Of a stretch of 64,000 nucleotides of DNA, positions 43,258-52,948 are shown piece after piece. Every line of letters starts with the position of its first letter. Positions within the stretch are counted from its first letter, which is position 1. The notes beneath the pieces are model-generated. The model saw nothing but the letters and a program-made list of their open reading frames with translations. It was not told the DNA's origin and made no database searches. Both the position numbers and the translations under genes were made by a program. The stretch is from contig NC_088939.1 of assembly GCF_033473495.1 (NCBI RefSeq), positions 1,612,001 to 1,676,000 on the forward strand, given 5' to 3'. This DNA is from Cercospora beticola (Eukaryota > Ascomycota > Dothideomycetes > Mycosphaerellales > Mycosphaerellaceae).

Positions 43258-45688
43258 ATGACTATTGTCAACACTCCAGTCACTCCTATCGTGGTGGACA
43301 CCTCGAAATCACTCGAGGTGCAAGCATTGGCTATCAATGCTGCTGCCAACCAGCTCCGCACAACCATCGCTGGTGTCTGGGATCTGGCACCAACTACACC
43401 ACAGCCTCCAGCTCCAGACTCAACGGTTGTGCTCAAACGCGTTCTTCCCGGCCAAGAAAGCGTCTTGGATGGCGATGAGCGGACTCTCGTTGCCGAGGAG
43501 CATTACGCACCAGGCGGGAAATATCGAGGTATCATCAAGCTGATGATCAAATACGCACAAAAGCCAAACTCCATGGCCCATGGAACCGGTTGGCTTATCA
43601 GGCCCGATCTCATCGCAACTGCCGGCCACAACGTATACGACTGGGGCCACAATGCTGGTCAAGCTATCGAGATCAAATGTTACGCTGGCTGGAGTGGCGC
43701 ATCACGCATCAACGAATCTGTCGAATTTCGCAGAGCTTCTCGCGTGGTCACTACGGAACGTTGGCTACAGACCCGAGGTTCGAAAGCACATGACTTTGCA
43801 CTCATCCAAGTGGAGAAGCCTTTCACTAACGTAACGCCTTTCTCGTACATTTCGATAATGTACGCCTAGGAGTTGTAGGATACCCTGCGGAAGCAAGAGA
43901 CGTGAATGGAGAATTGAAATGTACGTATCTGGACAATACAACCTCGAGAAGCAGCCTGACACTATGTTGGAATACTCTGTCGATACAGAAGGAGGTATGA
44001 CTTACTTCTCGGTACTCGTTGAAATAAGCCGCTAATGGGAAGTAGGCCAATCTGGCTCTCCAGTTCTGTTGGAAAACGGCCTGGTTGCTATCGGAGCTCA
44101 TGTCTACGGCGGAAGCCTCAATGCAGGTTCTGTGCTTGGAAGATATGGCAACCCGATCCAAGACTACATCGCCGCGGTCGATATCAAGCTGGCACACCCT
44201 GGCCAGATCAATCTTTTCACCATCGCCGATGATGTGGTCGCCGCAAAGGGTGCTGCAACTGCTAAGCAGTCCAACACGGCACTAACCCAATTGGAAGGTG
44301 GTGACCATATTGGAACCTCTAATGCGACTAATGGACCAGGTCCAAAGCCTCAGACCCAAGAAAGCATCTTCGACTCCATTGCCGATGTACTAAAGATCAC
44401 TTCCCGAGCACACTTCCTTCTCGGGCCAATCGGAGGTACTCTCGCAGATACTGCACTGCTTGCTCTCAATGGTGCGAGAGCTGCCTCGGCAGAGAGCGGA
44501 TGGGAAGGCGGTCGCGCACTTCCACTGGCTGATCTACAACGAGCCCAGCTGGCTCGTGCACTTTACATGAAACTCATGAAGGACAAAGCCAAAGCCAACC
44601 CGGAAGGCTTCTTCGACGATCTCGCTAGTACGATCACGCAGACCATCACGGGTCCGGTGGTCAGCGCAACGACGTCCGTCGTGGACAGCGTCACGTCAGG
44701 TCTCGTTGGTGGCGCAAAGGCCTATGAAGATGCTGTTCGCAGTCTGTTCCCAACTGTTGCGCATAGCTTTGTGCTGGCCGCTGCCCTGCCAGTCGGCGCT
44801 GTCAATACGGAGAGCGCAATGGAAAGCGACGCTCCAGACAATGAAAAGCGCTTCATGGCTGCTTTCGCAGAGTCTCGCCGAGCTCGCCGAGCTCAAAAGA
44901 CTGGTGGTAGCAACTCAGAAGGTTTCTTCGACGATGTTATCATTGCTGGCGTCGTGAACGCGTTTGCGGGCGGCTCATCAAAGGCTGAGGGCTGGTTTGT
45001 GAATGCAGTCTCAAAAGCTGATGGATCCGGCAACTTGCAGCCAAACTACTATAACGGCTACAGAAAGTCTGAGGGTTTCTGGGACGACATCACGCAGCCA
45101 TTCAAGGATGCCGCCAGCGCTGTCGGAGACGCCGCGAGCAACGTGGCCAATACTGTTGGAGACGCCGCGAACGGCGTGGTGAATACCGTCGGAGACGCTG
45201 CGAACAGCGTAGCGAATACCGTCGAGGACACCGCGAACAAGGTGGGAAATACTATCGTAGACGGCGCGAACAAAGTCGGAAATGCTGCCGAAAATGCCGC
45301 AAACGCCGCGGCGAACGCTGTCACGGGTGCCGTGATCAATCCTGTCGTCCAAGGAGTCAACTGGGTTCTGCCGATAGCCGTAAGAGCAGAAAGCAGCATT
45401 GAAGAGACTGCGGGTTTCCAGGAGGGCATCATACGAATCACTCAGGCTTTCGTTCTCAGAGCTGCGCTCGAAGAGCAATATCTCGTTGCTACGATGGCTC
45501 GGCCGTTGGAAGAGCTGAAGGCTGAGGGGTGGTGGGATGATATGAATGAGGCTATCGAAGGGGCGGTGACAGGCACTGCCACTTGGGCTTGGGATCAAGT
45601 TCAGTCTGGTGCAAGGCGACAGATGGAGAGCGACCAGAGACAGATGGACGCCGCTGGTGCTAGGATTGTGACTCCAATGAACTGGTAG
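43258..45688 (+). CDS. Trypsin-fold serine protease (glutamyl-endopeptidase-like) with helical repeat C-terminus; frame interrupted
   Basis: Exon 1 (43258 to about 43850) encodes a lead region and the His (GTGWLIRPDLIATAGHNVYDW) and Asp (SKAHDFALIQVEKPF) parts of a V8-like protease. The exon from 44046 carries the Ser (QSGSPVLLENGLVAIG). A 51-nt intron, 43995-44045, precedes it. Between them, family-like segments lie in two other frames: LGVVGYPAEARDVNGE from 43866 and MYVSGQYNLEKQ from 43919. Each step equals one missing base. A 52-nt GT-AG intron (43860-43911) would also restore an open frame but would remove the LGVVGYP motif. The C-terminal part, about 450 aa, has five EG-aromatic-aromatic motifs and six 11-residue repeats. 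No signal peptide, so it is probably cytoplasmic. Either a broken gene, a sequencing artefact at short homopolymers, or an unusual splice. Confidence 0.75.
45122..45319 (+). repeat. Six tandem 33-bp units coding 11-residue helical repeats
   Basis: Units start at 45122, 45155, 45188, 45221, 45254 and 45287. A seventh, decayed unit follows at 45320. The encoded consensus is V-G-D-A-A-N-x-V-x-N-T, with a hydrophobic residue at positions 1 and 8 and small or polar residues elsewhere. The 11-residue period matches amphipathic 11/3 helices as in LEA proteins and synuclein. Units 1-3 are nearly identical in DNA and later units diverge stepwise. Confidence 0.9.
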
Positions 45689-46105
45689 GAAGGTATGGCG
45701 GCTCTCTAATAGGATTGATTTAGCTGCATTGTAGGTTCACTAATTGGAAGGAACTACTACCACTTTCGGTTCGTGTTGCTTTTAGGCCATCGCTACTGCA
45801 ACAGCTTGCAATATGACACGAACGTCCGAAATGTGATCCGCTCTCAGCTCAAGTCAAACTCAGCCGTCTATAAGTGCGCGAAGGCGTCATGGACCGAGCC
45901 CATTGCACACGGTGGACGTCAGTAGAGCCTGCCCATCCCGCCTTAATCATCGCGCGCTGCGGCGTCACGCAATTGGAATTCATTCCTGGACTTCGCTTCG
46001 CCGGACTCAAATCCTGCGAGATCTGGGCTGATTACCGGGCGCTCAGTGCGGCTTCCTCTAGTCGAAACCGATAGAATGCTCAACGGGATCTTATGCTGTC
46101 AGTAT
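45689..46105. other. Convergent intergenic region
   Basis: Between the protease and the F-box-like gene. Nothing recognised. Confidence 0.4.
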
Positions 46106-46711
46106 TCACTTTTCGCAGCAAGGTGCCAGTAACTGACCTCTACTCAGTCGCGTGTACCATCGACGCGTCCCGTGCGCCTCCAAAATCGAGACCCACAAGA
46201 CGCGCGCGCCTCCTTCACCATCGTCCACACGCATCTTGGTCCTGACGACACTGTCCGCGATCCCAAAAGTGTTCTTCATCTTCCGTGCACACCAACTCCA
46301 CCAGATTCTCAGTTTGGCAAAACTGACTTCGTTGGAAGCCGCGTAGGACCAGTCAGTGGGGTCGTTCTTCCAGTGCAGTCGAATTTCCGACACGAGATGC
46401 GTGTGATCTGCGGGCAGAGAAGTGAGCCAGGACCGGAGGAGTGGAGGCTTTGCGCGGCCGTCTTCCACAACAAAGATCGTGGAGCTGTAGTAGTCCTGTG
46501 CCACCTTTCGGCGCAAGGCTTGGTCGATGGCGAGCTGCCATGGCGGCTTGTAAGACTTGTCGATCACCACCGTTGTCGGCTTGATGGCGACCGTCAAGTC
46601 GAGGATCTCGTCTTGCAGCTCTTGTGGCAGCGCCTGGATGCGATGGTCGAGCTCAGCGCTCTCGTCAAGACCAGCTTGGATCGACGAGTCTTGCTTGTCT
46701 GGGGACGCCAT
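46106..46711 (-). CDS. F-box-like protein
   Basis: Single ORF, 201 aa. After a short acidic N-terminus, IQALPQELQDEILDLTV is an F-box-like helix of the kind common in small fungal proteins. It is followed by the typical PPWQLAIDQALRRKVAQDYYSSTIF and a segment around LLRSWLTSLPADHTHLVSEIRL. F-box proteins recruit substrates to SCF ubiquitin ligases; most small fungal ones are uncharacterised. The last ten residues (GQLLAPCCEK) may be read-through of an intron, so the C-terminus is uncertain. It is divergent from the next gene with 321 bp between them. Confidence 0.7.
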   Translation of the reverse strand: MASPDKQDSSIQAGLDESAELDHRIQALPQELQDEILDLTVAIKPTTVVIDKSYKPPWQLAIDQALRRKVAQDYYSSTIFVVEDGRAKPPLLRSWLTSLPADHTHLVSEIRLHWKNDPTDWSYAASNEVSFAKLRIWWSWCARKMKNTFGIADSVVRTKMRVDDGEGGARVLWVSILEAHGTRRWYTRLSRGQLLAPCCEK

Positions 46712-47032
46712 CGCGACAGAGTCGGACGCGCACAGGCTTCAGCTTCTGTTCGAACTGTGTTTGCCGTGGGCGGTGGAGCGGAGGTCGACTGATTAAAAGT
46801 GGTTGTTGAGGTCGGAGTGACCAATGTGCAGAGATTTCGCGAGCTGCTGCAAACGCGTATGTGAAGAAGTGCTCCAACGGGTGGGGCGATATTCACTTTA
46901 ACGCCATGGCAACGGGGCAGCAAACAACGCGTTGCGCTGCCATCACAACACTGCGCACCTCGCGCTCCCCTCTGAGTTCGAGCAGAATTCCACGCAGCAA
47001 GATCAGACGAGATCACGCAACACTGATATCGA
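46712..47032. other. Divergent promoter between two genes
   Basis: 321 bp. No TATA box or other element recognised. Confidence 0.3.
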
Positions 47033-48034
47033 ATGATGACCGAACTCCTGATGCTCGAGGATCCACGTACGGACAACCTCATCTCTCGAGCAGACTTCAA
47101 CCTCCAGTTCCCACCCCTGAGGGACCAAGACACGGAAACTGCATTCGCGCTCGCAATATCTCAAGCCCAGAAGTCATGTCTCCGCACACAGAGCTGGCAC
47201 TGGCAACGCGACATGCTGTTTAGCAAACGGTGGTATCTCTCGCTCGACATGAACAGAAAGAAGGTCTTCCTCGGCCCGCGCTTGACGAGACAGGAATTGC
47301 AGAATTTGCGAGAGTATCGGCAAGGGCTGAGGAAGAACGTGGCCAGGAGACGTAATGGCGCAGCGTGGTGCTGGATGACTGTCGAGTGGAGTGGAGATTT
47401 CAACTCTACGCTGAGTCTCCCTCCTCTGATCGCGCCGGGCGAAAAGTATGTGCCGTTTGAAGCTCTGTGGCCGAACTTCGTGCGCGCGCCAGGGAATGGA
47501 CGAGTCGAGACTGGAGGTCTGAAGGCTCGGGTTGAGGAGACTACTGGCGCGGCTTCAGGTGAGATCGATCTCACTCTCGAAGGGCTTTTCGATTTCGACG
47601 GATACTATGGTGAGGTCTCGATCAGCAACCACGACGAGCCGCAGCGACCTGCTACCTTCACATCAGCTACTCAGGTGCTGCCATCGATAGAGCACAGCAC
47701 GCCTGCAGCATCTGAACAAACGGCTTTGGCTATCGCTGCCGCCTTCCAGCGCGCTCAGATGGGCACGAAACGTCGCACGTCCTCCAGCGCCAGCGTGTCA
47801 ACTCACAAGCGCACCAGGATATTTAGCCCACTCTCCGGCAACGCATCAGCAGAAGCTAAGGACAACCAAATACCTACGCTTCCCAACGTTCACAAAGCGC
47901 CGGACATATCCAACACGGGAGGGGTCATGCAATCAGCTGCCCTCACTTCAATCGATTCGGGTAAGTCGTCCTACGTGCACGATGCGAGTCATGAGAGGAC
48001 CCGTCGCGACGACAGTGTGCTCGTAGAAGAATGA
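47033..48034 (+). CDS. Protein of unknown function
   Basis: Single ORF, 333 aa. The N-terminal half looks folded (WHWQRDMLFSKRWYLSLDMN, ARRRNGAAWCWMTVEWSGDF). The middle has an acidic, aromatic patch (EIDLTLEGLFDFDGYYGEV). The C-terminal third is disordered, rich in Ser and Thr, with a basic cluster KRRTSSSASVSTHKRTR that could be a nuclear signal. No family is recognised. Codon use and even composition support coding. The start could be the second Met (47036). The C-terminal end may be spliced, since a GTAAGT lies at about 47961. Confidence 0.6.
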   Translation: MMTELLMLEDPRTDNLISRADFNLQFPPLRDQDTETAFALAISQAQKSCLRTQSWHWQRDMLFSKRWYLSLDMNRKKVFLGPRLTRQELQNLREYRQGLRKNVARRRNGAAWCWMTVEWSGDFNSTLSLPPLIAPGEKYVPFEALWPNFVRAPGNGRVETGGLKARVEETTGAASGEIDLTLEGLFDFDGYYGEVSISNHDEPQRPATFTSATQVLPSIEHSTPAASEQTALAIAAAFQRAQMGTKRRTSSSASVSTHKRTRIFSPLSGNASAEAKDNQIPTLPNVHKAPDISNTGGVMQSAALTSIDSGKSSYVHDASHERTRRDDSVLVEE

Positions 48035-48743
48035 GAAGGTTACAGGTAAGTGAACCGATCTTTCAAGTGAGTCTTTTGAGCGGCAAAGTAACGATTCGAA
48101 TGTGAAGTTGGGTCAAAAGCGGTTGGAATTTGACCTCAGGACTTGGAGAACTGGCGCTTTTGCTTGCGTTTTGCACAAGACTGTTGATTCTAGCTTCGCA
48201 GTCGAAGAAAGTCTTGGTTTGGGCGTAGCATTTTTCGCTTGGTTATATTGCGAACTCAGGTGTTGTTTGGAAGGGTTCTTGGGCGAGCTAGGATGAGTGG
48301 ACCTGCATCTTCATGCATGCTCATGTGGATGCTTCACGAAAAATTGCTCGAAGGTCAAGCAGATCTTGACTACGATCAGCGCATGCCGGCGGAAGTATCG
48401 ACCTTCTTGCCTCTTTATCAAGAACTGCCATCAGCAACGACAGCATCCTTTTGGATTTCCTTAAGATTCATAACGCAAGAAGACATGAAGTCCAAAATAC
48501 CAAGAAATCCAAAGCAAGTCCCCAAGTCCGGCATCGGCATCTTCTCTCCACCCTGATAGGTCAAAGATGGTACGATTTCCTGCTGGCGCGATCCACAAAT
48601 TCTTGGCAAGGAACAAGAGGAGAGGGACCTGCTTGTTTCATCTCTTCTTTGCCATGTGCCTTATCTGATCTTTTCCCGTCACTTATCTGATCGCTTCCTT
48701 CCCCTCCCATCTCTCTACTAATCACCATTTTTATTTACTTACC
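48035..48743. other. Intergenic region
   Basis: About 0.7 kb upstream of the AIF-like gene. It has a CT-rich stretch just before the ATG (48690-48740), a usual fungal core-promoter feature. No gene supported. Confidence 0.4.
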
Positions 48744-50208
48744 ATGGAGCTTACTGCACCACGCCGAATCCTTGTTGCAGGATGCTCGTACGGAGGTATG
48801 GCCTTTGTGGTCAACCTTTTGGATTTGTGTTCGGGCCGACCGGCGAGAGGTGATTATGAGAAGACGCCGCCGATTCCTGAGGCGTTGAAGGGTGTGCCTG
48901 TGGATGTACATATTGTGGATGAGAGGGATGGATATTGTGAGTGTTCAATCCTACGAATCGTTGCTGGTGATGTTGCTGATGGGTATCTGTTTCGCAGACC
49001 ATCTTATCGGGTCGCCACTTGCGTTTGCCAGCGAGACAGCAGCGAAGAAATTCTGGCATAAATATTCAGATATCCCGTCCCTCCAACATCCAAGCGTAAG
49101 ATTCAGCCAGGCCAGCGTACAAAAAGTCGACCCAGAGCGCATGACCGCAACGATCAAAGATGTGAAGACTGGCGAGATATCAGAACATTCCTACGACTAC
49201 GTCGTCGCAGCTACAGGACTTCGAAGACCATGGCCAACAGTCCCACAAAGCCTGACACAAGAGAAATACATCCAAGAAACTAGTGACCACGTCAAACTCG
49301 TACAAAACGCCGACCAAGGCGTAGTCGTCATCGGTGGCGGCGCCGTCGGAATCGAAATGGCCGCCGAGCTCAAAGTCGTCTACCCATCACTGAGCGTAAC
49401 CCTCATCCAATCCCGCAACGAACTCCTCAGCGCCGAACCTCTTCCCGAAGACTTCAAATCCACCTCCCTCAAGCTCCTCCGCGAAACAGGCGTAAACGTA
49501 ATCCTGGGTCACGGCCGAGTGACATCCACCATCCCCATACCCAGCGACTCAGGCCGTCCTCTCTACAACCTCACCCTCGCAGACGGCACTACCTTGAAGG
49601 CCTCCCACGTCATAAACGCCGTCTCACACCCCGAACCAACAGCTTCTTACCTCCCACCCTCCTCTCTAGACCCCTCAACAAACCTCATAAACATCTCGCC
49701 ACTCCTCCGCTTCCTTCCCGACTCCCACCCCAAGACAGCCCACCACCTCGCCCTCGGCGACATCGCAAAGTGGTCCGGAATCAAACGCTGCGGTGGAGCG
49801 CTCGCAATGGGCTACCACGCCTCTCAAGCAATTTTCGAACAGATCCTACACGAGCAATACGGGACACCGAGAAAATTGGCAGAATGGCCTGAAGTTCCAC
49901 CAATGATTGCTTTGGTCGTGGGGAAGAAAGCTGTTGTGTATGATCCTACTGAAGGGACGAGAAGCGGTGAGGAAGAGATGGAATTGTTCTTTGGAGAAGA
50001 TCTGGGGTGGAAGGGATGTTGGGATCATTTGAAATTGTCGCAAGGGTGGGAAGAGGAGAAGCATGATTCGCCAGTGGCGGGGACGCATGCGGAGACGGAT
50101 AATTGTGCGATTCCGAAGATCAAGTTGGCGCCTGCTGCGAAGGATGCGGCGGAGAAGGAGGCGGTGACGGGGCGGGAGGTTTTGAAGGAGGTGTTGGTAG
50201 CGCAGTAG
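48744..50208 (+). CDS. AIF/FSP1-like FAD-dependent NAD(P)H oxidoreductase
   Basis: Two exons: 48744-48936 and 48998-50208, with a 61-nt intron, giving 467 aa. First Rossmann motif ILVAGCSYGGMAF at the N-terminus; DERDGYYHLIGSPLAF after the junction; second nucleotide-binding motif VVVIGGGAVGIEMAAEL; then VINAVSHPEPTA and the FAD-end HHLALGDIAKWSG. This is the pyridine-nucleotide-disulphide reductase fold without the redox CxxC, as in AIF, Ndi-like and FSP1 proteins. Fungal relatives are poorly known; roles in quinone or radical reduction are possible. The C-terminal 70 residues are charged and probably flexible. No mitochondrial signal is visible. Confidence 0.88.
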
Positions 50209-50544
50209 CGTAGGCTGGATCCGATCGTTGGCTTGAGGCCCAGACTCACAGGAGAAGAGATACGTTCATCAGCTCAAGTGCTAGGTTCATAGAAGAAGAG
50301 GTGGAATCGAAGATCATCACAAATTTCATGAACAACATTTCGAAGAAGCTAGCGTAGCGTCTGTCGTTTATGTACCTCTATCTAGTGAGGCTCGTTCAGT
50401 GTATCGTAGCCACCCATTACGAATCACGCCGGCGAAAGCGTTCGACGCTGGGCAGCAAGAGAGGAGTAGAGGGCTTGCAAGGATGCCGACCATGCTTGGC
50501 CGCGATGTTGCAGCGAGAACTCATGTTGGACGCGGAGCTCAACT
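50209..50544. other. Convergent intergenic region
   Basis: Between the AIF-like gene and the second flavin oxidase. Nothing recognised. Confidence 0.4.
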
Positions 50545-52240
50545 CTAGGCATGTGCCAAACCCTGAGGATAGTCGAAGATGGTGTTGGGATCGACTTGCT
50601 TCTTGATGTCCTTGAGACGCTGCAAAGCATCTCCGTAGTACATCTGAGCCCAGTTTTGCAGTCTCGGGTCGATGTAGTTGACGTATGCCTTCCAGTTGCC
50701 GTTTGGATCGTTGGCTCTAACTGCCGCATTGAGGTTGTCCACAGCAGCGTTGACTGGGGTTTGGGCAGTCATGTTGTCGAAAGCTGGATAGCCGTTGACG
50801 TAGATTTGACTCATGAAGGTAGATCCTCGGTGACCACCAACTGCGAAGGAGGAATCGCCGTACGGTTGCTCACCATTGGTTCTGGCGAAAGGTCCGTTGA
50901 GATCGAAAGAGATGGAAGTGCCCTCGTTTGGAGTGTTTACAGTCTCTTGCACAGCTTGGAAGATCGCCTGTGAGCCAGATACGCTGTAACTTGGAGAGCC
51001 GTCATCAATCAAGGACTGTGCGTAGTACGGCACTTGGACTGGTGGTGAATTGAGGTTGCCCCCCATCAAGCTCGTGAGAGCTTCGACCCAACCGGGAAAT
51101 TCGACAGCATTGAAGTCTGTGGTCTGAACGCCGCTCGCATGCAGATCATCCCGGATGACCTTCTCTGCGCGGCGGAACTCGCCAATGGGACCAAGATATT
51201 GACCAGCAAGTTTGCATGCTCCAACGCCCTCGCCACCTACTCCGTAGCCAAGCAGCTGGAAACCGAGCTCTTTTGGAAGCTGATTCGGGCCCATAGCGTT
51301 AGCAAGAGCCGTGACAGCTCTCAAGACTGTAGCACATTCGTCGTGAGTGGGGAAAGTCGTGTTCCAGTTGACAGCCTGGGTGGGAGCGACTTCCAATTTG
51401 AGAGTCATGTCGGTAACAACGCCGAAGTTGTTGGCTCCTGCTCCGCGAAGAGCCCACCACAAATCAGCATCTTGGCCAGTAGAGGTTACAGAGAGCTTGC
51501 GAATGGCGCCAGTTGGGTCGACGAGAGTCATGCCGACAATGTGGTCGAGAAGCCAGCCCCAGTTGCGAGAGCTGAATCCCCAGCCGCCACCCAGAGCGTG
51601 GCCGAAGACACCGACTGACGGGCAAGTGCCATGAGGAAGACCAAATCCCTCCTGGCCAATGGCAATAGCGAGCGGACCTAGCTTGGCACCCATGTACACA
51701 TGGGCGGTCTTCGAGTCCTTGTCGACAGAGATGCCGGCGAGACGGCTCGAGTCGATGACTACGAAACCATCGGCACCACCAAGAGCATACGAGGCATAGC
51801 CTGTAGTAGAGTCAGTGAAGGTTGCTCCAATATCGCTACTTGCAATCACACTCACCATGACCTCCCCCAAACGTCGAAGCTTTGACTTGACCGTTACGCT
51901 GGGCGACGCATTTGATGACACCTGCGACTTGCTCAGGGCTGGTAGGCTGGACGACCACGAGCGGAGTGTAGTGGTAGTTGGTGTTTTGCGATTTCGTTGT
52001 GATCTGAGCACCTTGGTCCTATTGTCATGTCGAGTCAGTGTGTGGTAGTGGTAGGAGAGACTAGGACTCGAGTGCACTTACCGGCCACTCAGCCACGACT
52101 TGCGTGGAATAGATGCATGGGCGAAGGTCATCCTGATACTGACGACGAGTGATGGAAGCGGCGGAAGTGCCGCCGAAGGAAGCGAGTAGTGCGAGAGCGG
52201 TGGGGATGAGCGAGCGAAGGCGCGGCTGGTGAGACGCCAT
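50545..52240 (-). CDS. Secreted FAD-linked oxidase (BBE/GOOX-like), bicovalent type
   Basis: Three exons on the minus strand: 52082-52240, 51856-52018 and 50545-51800, giving 525 aa, the family's normal size. Signal peptide (SLIPTALALLASFGGTSAA). FAD domain: PLVVVQPTSPEQVAGVIKCV, STFGGGHGYASYALGG with the covalent His, and GLPHGTCPSVGVFGHALGGG with the Cys of G-T-C, so both flavin links should form. Substrate and BBE end: NWKAYVNYIDPRLQNWAQMYYGDA, given here as YVNYIDPRLQNWAQ, then KDIKKQVDPNTIFDYPQ. Relatives oxidise oligosaccharides (AA7) or act in alkaloid and metabolite pathways. ATG 52240 is preferred over 52273 because it puts the signal peptide at the N-terminus. Confidence 0.93.
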
Positions 52241-52948
52241 CTTTGCCGGCGGTCGAGGTGTTGTTGTATTCAAGTGATCGGTAGTGTCGAGGGAAAGGCA
52301 AAGTGCCGGAGTTAGTCTGATGCCAAGGATGAGTCCAAAGCAGGCGCAGGTGAATCCCTGCGTTTGCTGTCTTGTGGCTTCAGCTTCACATTCACTGCCG
52401 CGTCACAGCTGTACTTCACCTCATCTTTCACAAGACATCGAAAATCCCTTTACATGCTCTTGAAAGCTCGTGATGTTTTCGAAGCTTCTGCCGGCTTCAC
52501 CCCTGCTGAGCCGTGTGCGAGGATCATTCCGTTCAGCAACATCAGAAGAGTTGTTTCATCATCGTCGGTAAGGCGAAGCCATCTTGTCCCTAAGCTGACC
52601 ACTCGACAAGCATGTAGCAATTGTCAGAGCGTGATGTACGCAAGGTAAAGAAGGAAGAAGATGAAGAAGAGTTTCGGCGAATCGTCTTGGCTGCTGGCTG
52701 ATCCCTGTCGACTTCACCTGGTTGAAACGTCCCAAAATAGCCAGGCCTTACAGTCACGCCTAGTCACATTGCTTCCACTGCAATCCGATGCCGTGAGCGA
52801 GTATGCCCTCGGCGTGAATCTCAAGCGTGCGCAATCAAGTCTGCGTGGAATTCCGCAAAGATTGCCAATCCAAAACTTCGCCCAAAGCAAGCCTGACGCC
52901 TTGTACTCCAACCATCAACCACAAGCGGTTTTTCAAAGACACGTCCAA
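52241..52948. other. Intergenic region
   Basis: About 0.7 kb between two minus-strand genes. No feature recognised. Confidence 0.4.

Noticed and set aside
43845..43911. A 67-nt intron from GTACAT to GGAG that would restore the protease frame
   Set aside because: It has a weak donor and a rare GAG acceptor, and it would remove the conserved LGVVGYP segment. Kept only as a weak alternative to the frame steps.
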